A stretch of 40,544 nucleotides of DNA, taken from WJMD01 sp964596015. Its GTDB lineage: Bacteria > Joyebacterota > Joyebacteria > Joyebacterales > Joyebacteraceae. The stretch is from positions 1 through 40,544 of the forward strand of contig CAZQSB010000023.1 in the NCBI GenBank assembly GCA_964596015.1. Direction: 5' to 3'. The notes under the pieces were generated by a model that was not told where the DNA came from, searched no databases, and saw nothing but the letters and a program-made list of their open reading frames with translations. The position numbers were made by a program, and so were the translations under genes. Shown here piece by piece: positions 8,008 to 14,671 of this stretch. How positions within the stretch are numbered: the stretch's first letter is position 1; each line of letters opens with the position of its first letter.

Positions 8008-9222
8008 ATGAACGACGGAACCGGACGGCTCATGGAGCTTCTCGGCCGGGCGGTCGAACGCCCGGAGAGGACCGTGCTCGGACTCTCGTCGGGTACGTCG
8101 AGGGACGGGATCGACGCGGCCCTGGTGCGCATCACCGGCGGCCGGGACGACGCCTCCGTCGACGTCCTCGGCTACCGCTCGTATCCCTACTCACCTGGTC
8201 TGGAGCGGCTCCTGGACGACGCCGAATACGCGACCGCGTCCGGACTCGCGGAGCTCGACCTGGCCGTGGGTGAGGCCTTCGCGGCCGCCGCGCTGGACCA
8301 CCTGACCGGGCTCGGTCGCTCTCCCGACGAGCTCTCCTGCATCGGTTCGCACGGACAGACCGTCTATCATCAGCCTCCGGGTCCCGACCGTTCGGGGACC
8401 ACACTTCAGATCGGCGACATCGACGTCATATCCCGGAGGACCGGGGTCCTGACCGTCGGCGACTTCCGCCGCGCGGACGTGGCCGCCGGGGGCTCGGGCG
8501 CTCCGCTCATTCCTCTGGTCGACTGGATGCTCTTTCGGGAGGCGGGCCGGGCCCGCCTGCTGCTGAACATCGGCGGCATCGCCAACGTGACCAGAGTCGT
8601 CGACGACCTCGGCGAGGTCGTGGCCTTCGATACCGGGCCCGGGAACACGCTGTCCGACGAGATCGTCCGACGCGCGAGCGGCGGCGGCGCGCACTGCGAC
8701 GCGGGCGGCGCGTTGGCGCTCGAGGGGACTCCGGACCGCGACGCGGCCGAGGCGTTCCTCGCGTCGTACGGCTACTTCCAGGACCCGCCGCCCAAGTCGA
8801 CCGGCAAGGAGCTCTTCGGCCAGGAGGCCGCGGAGATACTGGCCGAGATGACGTCTGGACACCGCGACATCGAGGACCTGTCGGACCGCGAACTCCGCGA
8901 TCTCCTCGCGACGGCCGCCCTCGTGGTCGGATTGTCGGTCGGACGTTCTCTGGAGCTTCTTCCGACGGAACCGCCCGCGGAGGAAATGCTCGTCAGCGGC
9001 GGCGGTCTCAGGAACCGGGCGATCATCCGGGCGATCGCTGAGGCGTGCCCCGGCGTCCGGGTCTCCGGCCTCGACGATATCGGGTTCGACCCGGACGCGA
9101 AGGAAGCCGTTGGATTCGCCGTCCTCGCGCACGAGACGCTGTTCGGTCGCCCGGGCAACGTGCCCGGGGCCACGGGAGCCGGGCGACCGGTCGTCCTCGG
9201 GAAGATCTCGCCCGGTCTGTAG
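8008..9222 (+). CDS. anmK: Anhydro-N-acetylmuramic acid kinase AnmK
   Basis: AnmK uses ATP to open and phosphorylate 1,6-anhydro-MurNAc, giving MurNAc-6-phosphate, the MurQ substrate. The 404-residue length fits the family (about 370-400). Visible landmarks are GLSSGTSRDGID (residues 25-36, ATP phosphate loop), CIGSHGQTVYH, VGDFRRADVAAGGSGAPL containing the putative catalytic base Asp152, LLNIGGIANVT, FDTGPGNTLSD and SGGGLRNRAI near the C-terminus. ATG 8008 starts one base after the previous stop, with GAGGAG at 7998-8003. A short linker without a gene of its own (47 bases) leads to the hexosaminidase gene. Confidence 0.95.
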   Translation: MNDGTGRLMELLGRAVERPERTVLGLSSGTSRDGIDAALVRITGGRDDASVDVLGYRSYPYSPGLERLLDDAEYATASGLAELDLAVGEAFAAAALDHLTGLGRSPDELSCIGSHGQTVYHQPPGPDRSGTTLQIGDIDVISRRTGVLTVGDFRRADVAAGGSGAPLIPLVDWMLFREAGRARLLLNIGGIANVTRVVDDLGEVVAFDTGPGNTLSDEIVRRASGGGAHCDAGGALALEGTPDRDAAEAFLASYGYFQDPPPKSTGKELFGQEAAEILAEMTSGHRDIEDLSDRELRDLLATAALVVGLSVGRSLELLPTEPPAEEMLVSGGGLRNRAIIRAIAEACPGVRVSGLDDIGFDPDAKEAVGFAVLAHETLFGRPGNVPGATGAGRPVVLGKISPGL

Positions 9223-9269
9223 CGAAAGCCTCGTCGCGACCGTCCAGTGGTCGCGGCCGACGGGAGCGG

Positions 9270-10787
9270 ATGATGGAAGCGAAGACACTTGCGGCGCGAC
9301 TCGTCATGGTGGCGGCCCGCTGCGGCGCGGACGAGATCGAGACGACCAGAGCGAACGTCCTGCCCACTGTCCGCGACCTGGGCGTCGGCGGCATCATCGT
9401 GTTCGGAGGCGAGCGCGCGAGCGTAGCCGACCTCGTCAGTGAGGCGCGCGCCGACGCTCCGGGCCCCCTGCTCGTCGCGTCCGACCTCGAACGCGGTCTC
9501 GGCTGGCAGGTGGACGGCGGCACGCGTCTCCCGTCGCCGATGGCCATTGCCGCGACCGGCGATGTGGACCTCGCCTTCGAGGCGGGACTGTTGACGGCGG
9601 TCGAGGCGCGCTCGGTCGGCATCGACCTCGTGCTCGCCCCGGTGGCCGACCTTGCCGACCGATCGGATAATCCCATCGTCGCGAACAGGTCGTTCGGGGA
9701 CCAGCCGCTCCGGGTCTCAGCGTACGTCGACGCGTTCGTCAGAGGATGTCGGATGGGCGGCGCCGCGTGTGCCGCCAAGCACTTTCCGGGGCACGGTCGG
9801 ACGACGGTCGATTCGCACATCGAGCTCCCGGTCGTCGAGGCGACCGAGGACTCGCTCAGAGAGCGGGAGCTGGCTGTGTTCCGGCGCGCCGTGGCCGCCG
9901 GCGTCGACGCCGTCATGACGGCGCACGTCGCGTACCCCTCGCTCGATGAGTCCGGCGCTCCCGCGACGTTCTCCCGCAGAATAGTGCGTGAGATCCTCAG
10001 AAGGGAGTTCGCATTCGGCGGACTCGTGCTTTCCGATGCCCTCATCATGGGAGGGGCCGGCGCGAGCGGGGAGGAGTCGGCGAGACGCGCCTTCCTGGCC
10101 GGTCACGACGTCCTTCTTATGCCGCCCGACGCCGAAACGGCTGTCGCCGCCGTCGCCGAACTCGCCGCGGGCGACGAGGAGCGGGCTCTCGAACTCGAGC
10201 GCGCGGCCGAGAGGGTCGTGGGTCTCGCGCTTCGCGTTCGCTCGGCCGGGACGCCCGGGGACTCGCCGGCCGACCTTCCGAACCGTATCGCCTCCGGCGC
10301 CGCGACCCTGCTCCGGGGACCCGTCGCTCCGCGTTTCGTGCGCGGCGCGGACGAGCTGGTGGTCGTGCTCGCGGGGGAGAAGCGACGGCTCCCGGAGACG
10401 TCCGCGCTCGTCGACCGACTCGAGGAAGAGGCGAGGATCCGACGCGTCATCCGGGTCGACGAGGAGGGCGGAGGCGTCGAGGCTGCGTCCGAACGCGTGG
10501 CGCACGCGGGCGCCGCGATCATCGCGCTCTACGACGAGCCGGCGGCCTGGCGAGGCTCGCCGTATCCGGCCGAGAGTCTCCTGTCGGCGGTGCAGAGACT
10601 CATCTCGGCAGCGAGGACGCCGGTCCTCGTGCTCTGCTCCCCGCCGTTCGTGCTGAAGGCGCTCGACGTCGCGTGCCCCGTCGTCTGCGTATGGGACACC
10701 GCGCCGTCGTCCGAGCGGGCGGCGGCCGATGTGCTCCTCGGCGCCGAGGCGCCGGGAGTCGCGCCCGTTCGAGTTCCCGGGTCCTGA
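9270..10787 (+). CDS. nagZ: Beta-N-acetylhexosaminidase, GH3 family (NagZ-type)
   Basis: NagZ removes GlcNAc from GlcNAc-1,6-anhydro-MurNAc(-peptide) in the cytoplasm, supplying the AnmK substrate. The protein has 505 residues. The catalytic TIM barrel spans about residues 1-320, with KHFPGHGRTTVDSH at 170-183. Asp181-x-His183 is the acid/base dyad typical of NagZ-type GH3 enzymes, and VLSDALIMGG carries the probable nucleophile Asp256. Residues about 340-505 form a C-terminal GH3_C-like alpha/beta domain, absent from the 341-residue E. coli enzyme but present in Bacillus-type NagZ. There is no signal peptide, in keeping with a cytoplasmic recycling role. ATG 9270 or the adjacent ATG 9273 is the start; the SD is weak (GGGAG at 9262-9266). 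It is the last gene of this operon. Confidence 0.9.
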   Translation: MMEAKTLAARLVMVAARCGADEIETTRANVLPTVRDLGVGGIIVFGGERASVADLVSEARADAPGPLLVASDLERGLGWQVDGGTRLPSPMAIAATGDVDLAFEAGLLTAVEARSVGIDLVLAPVADLADRSDNPIVANRSFGDQPLRVSAYVDAFVRGCRMGGAACAAKHFPGHGRTTVDSHIELPVVEATEDSLRERELAVFRRAVAAGVDAVMTAHVAYPSLDESGAPATFSRRIVREILRREFAFGGLVLSDALIMGGAGASGEESARRAFLAGHDVLLMPPDAETAVAAVAELAAGDEERALELERAAERVVGLALRVRSAGTPGDSPADLPNRIASGAATLLRGPVAPRFVRGADELVVVLAGEKRRLPETSALVDRLEEEARIRRVIRVDEEGGGVEAASERVAHAGAAIIALYDEPAAWRGSPYPAESLLSAVQRLISAARTPVLVLCSPPFVLKALDVACPVVCVWDTAPSSERAAADVLLGAEAPGVAPVRVPGS

Positions 10788-10841
10788 CCACCGCGACGCC
10801 GGAACACCACCAGGGAACAGAGCCCGTTCCGGTGCGGCCCC

Positions 10842-10919
10842 GTGATCCCCACGCCGCCGCGCGCCTGGTGATCCCCACGCCGCCGCGCGCCTGGTGATCC
10901 CCACGCCGCCGCGCGCCCC
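10842..10919. repeat. Three tandem copies of a 26-bp unit
   Basis: Copies lie at 10842-10867, 10868-10893 and 10894-10919. The first two are identical and the third differs only in its last two bases. Each unit begins GTGATCCCCACGCC and continues with a CG-rich tail. The block starts 54 bases after the hexosaminidase stop and ends exactly where the next promoter begins. The 26-base period would shift reading frame with each copy, so it is not coding. No integrase or spacer structure is present, so it is not a CRISPR array. Confidence 0.92.
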
Positions 10920-10948
10920 TTGAGTCGCCGCCCGGGCGGGGGTATGCT
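10920..10948 (+). promoter_or_regulatory. Candidate sigma-70-type promoter of the MATE-PBP4 operon
   Basis: TTGAGT (10920-10925) and TATGCT (10943-10948) are separated by exactly 17 bases. The -35 box matches consensus in 4 of 6 positions and the -10 box in 4 of 6, including the key A2 and T6. Transcription would start near 10955, leaving a leader of about 115 bases before the transporter. Confidence 0.5.
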
Positions 10949-10981
10949 TGACTGCCCTCTCTTCCTCGAGGAGAAGACGAC

Positions 10982-11014
10982 ATGGGGCCCCCGGGCCCCT
11001 GTTTGCCATCATGA
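10982..11014 (+). CDS. Putative 10-residue leader peptide MGPPGPCLPS
   Basis: This very short reading frame has an ATG at 10982, an SD GAGGAG at 10968-10973 (8-base spacing) and a TGA at 11012. It falls inside the leader between the promoter and the MATE start, and it is not in frame with the transporter. Its codons 2-6 (GGG CCC CCG GGC CCC) form a self-complementary block, and the peptide holds Pro-Pro-Gly, a known ribosome-slowing motif. A second hairpin covers the SD of the downstream gene. It could be a control peptide, but chance occurrence in GC-rich DNA is possible. Confidence 0.35.
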   Translation: MGPPGPCLPS

Positions 11015-11046
11015 CAGCGTCCCGACGCCGCGGCATCCGAGAGCGG

Positions 11047-11066
11047 CCCTGCCCATTCAGGGAGAG
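11047..11066 (+). promoter_or_regulatory. Hairpin overlapping the Shine-Dalgarno site of the MATE gene
   Basis: CCCTG (11047-11051) can pair with CAGGG (11058-11062) around the loop CCCATT. The right arm runs into GGGAGAG (11060-11066), the ribosome-binding site for GTG 11070. The 5-bp stem is short, so its regulatory effect is only a possibility, made more interesting by the leader peptide upstream. Confidence 0.35.
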
Positions 11067-11069
11067 CAC

Positions 11070-12446
11070 GTGAGCGACCGCCCGAACGAGCAGCCGGGCG
11101 AGGAGACCCGGCCTCAGGTCGATATCACCGAGGGGAGCATCCTCAGGAACGTCCTCTACATGGGCATTCCTTCGATGATCGGCTTCGGGGCGATGACCAT
11201 CTACAGTCTGACCGACATCTACTGGGTCGGCAGGCTGGGGACGGAGCCCGTCGCCGCCATCACACTCTTCGCGGCCATCGCGTGGGTGCTCGGCTCGGCG
11301 AACCAGATCGTCGGGACCGGCTCTGTCGCTCTCATCTCCCGGCGGTTCGGCGAGCGGGAGTATGAAGCGACGCGCGATGTCATCCGGCAGACGCTCCTTC
11401 TTAAGGCGTCGATCGCCGTCATCATGGGGGCCATCGGGCTCCTCGTCATCGGCCCGCTTCTGAATGTGATGCAGGCCGAGCCGGTCACCCGCGACCTCGC
11501 ACTCGTCTACGGAAGCATCTACTTCCTGGGCCTCCCGTTCATGTTCTCCTCCTACACCATCTACACCGCCCTCCGGGGGGTCGGGGACGCTCCGAAGGCC
11601 ATGTACATCATGCTCCTGTCGACGGTCCTCAACATCGGACTCGACCCGCTCTTCATCTTCGGCCTCGACATGGGCATCGCCGGCGCGGCGCTCGCCACGG
11701 TCCTCTCGGCCACGATCGCCGTTTTTGTGGGTCTGGCCGTCCTCGCGTCCGGGCGCGCCAACATCACCGTCCCCATCTGGAGACGTTTCCATCCGCGGCT
11801 CCAGGTGATGGGTCAGATCCTGAAGATCGGCGTCCCAGCCGGCGTCAACGGACTCCTCCGGAGCAGCGCGCACTGGCTCGTGACCACGCTCGTCGCGGGG
11901 TTCGGGACCGTCGTGGTCGCCGCCTACGGCATCAGCGGGAGGATCCTCGAGCTGGGGATCCTGTTCGCGGTCGGCCTCAATCTCGGAGCGAGCGCCATCG
12001 TCGGTCAGAACCTGGGGGCAAGGAAGAAGGAGCGGGCGCGCGACGCCGTCATCAAGGCGACCTTCCTCGTGCTCGGCCTCACCTCTGTTCTGGGAGCTCT
12101 CGAGTTCGCTTTCGCCCGCTCTATCCTGTGGGTCTTCACGAACGACCCCGGCGTCGTCGAGAGCGGCGTCCTTCTCGTGAGGATCTTCGCGGGCGCCCAG
12201 ATCATGATCGCGATGCACATCGTCCTGTCGTCGGCGTTCTGGGGCTCCGGCCACACCTGGCCTCCGACGATCGTGGCAGCCGTCACTGAATGGGGCGTCC
12301 AGATCCCGCTCATCCTCGTCGTCATCTACGTTCTGGGAGGCTCCGAGCAGATGGTCTGGTGGACGATGCTGGTCGCCGTGACGATCGAGTTCCTGATGAC
12401 GTATCTCTGGTTCCGGCGTGGGTCGTGGATGCACAAGGAGGTCTGA
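11070..12446 (+). CDS. MATE-family efflux transporter
   Basis: This 458-residue inner-membrane antiporter of the MATE family (MOP superfamily) exports organic cations or drugs using Na+ or H+. Twelve hydrophobic segments in two bundles are visible. N-terminal family features include ITEGSILRNVLYMGIPSMIGF, SLTDIYWVGRLG and VGTGSVALISRRFGERE. The second half repeats the pattern with GLNLGASAIVGQNLGARKKERA. GTG 11070 is chosen because it follows GGGAGAG and gives the normal family length; in-frame starts further upstream would only add a low-complexity tail. It heads an operon with a sugar kinase, a phosphatase, an amidase and PBP4. Its natural cargo could therefore be a cell-wall metabolite rather than a drug, which is inference. 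The SD for the next gene (AAGGAGG) sits inside its last codons. Confidence 0.92.
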   Translation: MSDRPNEQPGEETRPQVDITEGSILRNVLYMGIPSMIGFGAMTIYSLTDIYWVGRLGTEPVAAITLFAAIAWVLGSANQIVGTGSVALISRRFGEREYEATRDVIRQTLLLKASIAVIMGAIGLLVIGPLLNVMQAEPVTRDLALVYGSIYFLGLPFMFSSYTIYTALRGVGDAPKAMYIMLLSTVLNIGLDPLFIFGLDMGIAGAALATVLSATIAVFVGLAVLASGRANITVPIWRRFHPRLQVMGQILKIGVPAGVNGLLRSSAHWLVTTLVAGFGTVVVAAYGISGRILELGILFAVGLNLGASAIVGQNLGARKKERARDAVIKATFLVLGLTSVLGALEFAFARSILWVFTNDPGVVESGVLLVRIFAGAQIMIAMHIVLSSAFWGSGHTWPPTIVAAVTEWGVQIPLILVVIYVLGGSEQMVWWTMLVAVTIEFLMTYLWFRRGSWMHKEV

Positions 12447-13421
12447 ATGCTCTTCGGCCTCACGCTTCCGGACGGACGGCCGTTCGACGTGGTCGGCTTC
12501 GGTCTGAACGCGGTCGACCATCTGTGCGTCGTCGATTCCTACCCGGTACCGGACACCAAGCCTCGCGTCGATCGTTTCGCGCGCTCGCCGGGGGGACAGG
12601 CGGCGAGCGCCATGGTCATCCTGAGCCGGCTTGGCTATCGCGCGAAGTACGTGGGGAAGGTCGGCGGCGACGAGATAGGTCGGTTCTCTCTTCGGAGCAT
12701 CGAATCCGAGGGCGTCGACGTCGGCGATGTTCGTGTGGTCGAGAACGTCACGAACCAGCTCGCCATGATCATCGTAGACACGTCAAGGGGCGAGAGGACC
12801 ATTCTCTGGCATCGGCCGGACGAGATCGCGACGCTTCCAGAGGAGGTCCGCGCCGACGTCGTGAGCGCCGGACGCGTTCTGCTCGTCGACGGACACGACG
12901 CGCCCGCGGCGGCCCGGGCGGCGGAGCTGGCCCGCGAACGTGGTACGCTGGTGGTCATGGACGCGGAATCCGTGAAGGATGGGACGCGCGAGCTCGTCGA
13001 ACGCGTCGACGTTGTGCTCGCGTCCCGGGAGTTTCCTGCGCGGCTGACCGGCGAGACCAATCTCGACCGGTCGTTCGAGATGATACTGGCGATGGGCCCG
13101 CGCGTCGTCGGCGTCACGCTCGGCAGACTGGGCTCCATCGTGATGCTCAAGGACGGCTCCGTCTACGGCTCCGGCGCGTTCGACGTCGAGGTCGTCGACA
13201 CCACGGGCGCCGGCGACGTCTATCATGGGGCCTTCATCGCGGGGCTCCTGGAGGGATGGCGCGTGGAGCGCACGGTCGACTTCGCGAACGCGGCCGCCTC
13301 GCTGAACTGCACCGGCCTCGGCGCACGCGCCGCGCCCCGGAGCCGGCAGGAGGTGGAGGAACTCATGCTGCGGCGCGCACGGCGGGAGCCGGTCGGGTAC
13401 TGCGGCCTCATGGGAGACTGA
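12447..13421 (+). CDS. PfkB-family carbohydrate kinase
   Basis: This 324-residue ribokinase-fold enzyme transfers phosphate from ATP to a sugar or nucleoside hydroxyl. The PfkB N-terminal signature is visible as SPGGQAASAMVILSRLG followed by KVGGDEIG. The C-terminal signature DTTGAGDVYHGAFIAGL contains the anion hole and the catalytic base Asp257. The fold's lid residues lie in the first 50 residues. The substrate cannot be told from sequence; ribokinase, sulfofructose kinase and other amino-sugar kinases all share these motifs. ATG 12447 begins directly after the transporter stop, with its SD inside that gene, so the two are translationally linked. In this operon a kinase for a cell-wall-derived sugar would make sense. 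Confidence 0.88.
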   Translation: MLFGLTLPDGRPFDVVGFGLNAVDHLCVVDSYPVPDTKPRVDRFARSPGGQAASAMVILSRLGYRAKYVGKVGGDEIGRFSLRSIESEGVDVGDVRVVENVTNQLAMIIVDTSRGERTILWHRPDEIATLPEEVRADVVSAGRVLLVDGHDAPAAARAAELARERGTLVVMDAESVKDGTRELVERVDVVLASREFPARLTGETNLDRSFEMILAMGPRVVGVTLGRLGSIVMLKDGSVYGSGAFDVEVVDTTGAGDVYHGAFIAGLLEGWRVERTVDFANAAASLNCTGLGARAAPRSRQEVEELMLRRARREPVGYCGLMGD

Positions 13422-13430
13422 GGAGGACAC

Positions 13431-14114
13431 GTGACGCGGTTCGAACTTCTGATCCTCGATCTGGACGGTACGCTCTACTCGTCCACACGAACGACGCTGG
13501 GCGCCGTGGAGCGCGCCGTGAGCGACCTGAACGAGCGGCACGGGCTCGATGTCCCGGTTCCGGACGAGGAAACCATCCTCGCCGGCATCGGGAAGACGCG
13601 CGGCGAGTTCGCGCGGGCCGTCTTCCCTGAGCTCGACGAGGCATACCACGACGACATCGACGAGCTCATCTGGAAGTGGGAGAACGCGCTCATTTCGCGC
13701 GGGCTGGGGGCGCTCTACCCGGGAGTCGTTCCGGCGCTCGAGGACCTCGCCGGCCGCGGCTACCGCCTCGCGATCGCCACGAACGCGGGCACCGGGTACA
13801 TGGACCGCATTCTCGACACATACGAGCTCAGACGTCACTTCGACGACATCCGGTGCGCGGGCTCGGAGAACACGACCGATAAGGCGCTCCTTATCCGCCG
13901 GATACTCGACGAACTCGACGCTGCTGCCCAGGAAGCCGTGATGATCGGCGACAGGGCGTCCGACATCGACGCCGCCCGACGCGCCGGCACCGCGTCCATC
14001 GGATGCACGTGGGGGTTCGGCAGCGAGGAGGAGCTGGCGGGCGCCGACCGCATCGCCCGCACGATGTGCGACCTGGCGCCCCTCCTCGAGTCGTGGGAGC
14101 GGGAGGAGACATGA
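13431..14114 (+). CDS. HAD-superfamily phosphatase (phosphoglycolate phosphatase-like)
   Basis: This 227-residue cytoplasmic HAD hydrolase begins at GTG 13431, behind GAGGAGG (13420-13426). Motif I is DLDGTL, with nucleophile Asp10 and acid/base Asp12. Motif II is the Thr of IATNAG, motif III is the Lys of TTDKALL, and motif IV is MIGDRASDIDAA, binding Mg2+. An alpha-helical cap lies between motifs I and II (residues about 18-85), placing it with the phosphoglycolate phosphatase/Gph group. The MurNAc-6-phosphate phosphatase MupP of pseudomonads has the same fold and size. Because murQ is encoded nearby, that role is possible but not specifically supported. It overlaps the amidase gene by 4 bases. 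Confidence 0.88.
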   Translation: MTRFELLILDLDGTLYSSTRTTLGAVERAVSDLNERHGLDVPVPDEETILAGIGKTRGEFARAVFPELDEAYHDDIDELIWKWENALISRGLGALYPGVVPALEDLAGRGYRLAIATNAGTGYMDRILDTYELRRHFDDIRCAGSENTTDKALLIRRILDELDAAAQEAVMIGDRASDIDAARRAGTASIGCTWGFGSEEELAGADRIARTMCDLAPLLESWEREET

Positions 14115-14671
14115 TCTGGCTGCACGACATCACGGCGGTCCTTCCCGTGAACCGTGAGCCGGAGCGTCGCGACCCGGCCGGCATCGACACCGTGGTCCTT
14201 CACTGCACCGCGATGCCGGGCTGGAACGTCTGGGACACGGCCCGCTATCACACCGGGCCGAACCACATCTCAGAGGACGGGTGCCCCACCATCGCCTATG
14301 CCTATTTCATCGAGGCGGACGGGCTGGCCTATCGCTGTCTGGAAGACGACATCCGGGCGTGGCACGTCGGCCCCTGGAACGACCGCTCGATAGGGGTCTG
14401 TCTCGCCTACGAGGGCGCAGACGAGCCGCCCGACGAGCGACAGCTCGCCGTCGCCGCCTCCGTGTGCGCTCACCTCGTATCGAGACTGGGTCTCGAGGCC
14501 GGTCGGGTGCTGGGGCACCGGGAACTCGAGGGGACGGGCTACGTCGTCGAGGACGGGGAGCGGGTCTCGCGCAAGGACTGCCCCGGGCTTCGCATCGACA
14601 TGGAGACGTTCCGCGCGCGGGTCCGTCGGCTTCTCGAGTCTTCTCCCGGTCCGGAGGTCGGTGTGATATGA
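14111..14671 (+). CDS. N-acetylmuramoyl-L-alanine amidase (Amidase_2/PGRP fold), AmpD-like role
   Basis: This 186-residue zinc amidase cuts the bond between MurNAc and the stem peptide. Zinc ligands as in T7 lysozyme are in place: His31 (VVLHCTA), His136 (LGHRE) and Cys157 (KDCPG). A Tyr46-His47 segment and the AYAYFIEADG strand fit the fold. There is no signal peptide and the size matches AmpD (about 183-187 residues), so a cytoplasmic anhydromuropeptide amidase is likely. However, the Cys ligand and overall pattern resemble PGRP/phage amidases more than E. coli AmpD, which uses Asp. ATG 14111 follows GGGAGGAG and overlaps the previous stop by 4 bases. It overlaps the PBP4 gene by 4 bases. 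Confidence 0.88.
   Translation: MIWLHDITAVLPVNREPERRDPAGIDTVVLHCTAMPGWNVWDTARYHTGPNHISEDGCPTIAYAYFIEADGLAYRCLEDDIRAWHVGPWNDRSIGVCLAYEGADEPPDERQLAVAASVCAHLVSRLGLEAGRVLGHRELEGTGYVVEDGERVSRKDCPGLRIDMETFRARVRRLLESSPGPEVGVI

Noticed and set aside
10842..10919. Direct repeats considered as a CRISPR array
   Set aside because: The copies are contiguous, with no spacers, and no cas gene is present.
9717..12521. Minus-strand open frame of 934 codons
   Set aside because: It crosses two well-defined plus-strand genes and the intergenic repeat, and its translation is charged low-complexity without a recognisable fold.
13431..14114. Assigning the HAD phosphatase as MupP
   Set aside because: Size and fold fit, but a murQ gene is present nearby and no MupP-specific residue can be verified by eye.
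14111..14671. Prophage endolysin origin of the amidase
   Set aside because: No phage genes surround it, it overlaps housekeeping genes on both sides, and its base composition looks like that of its neighbours.
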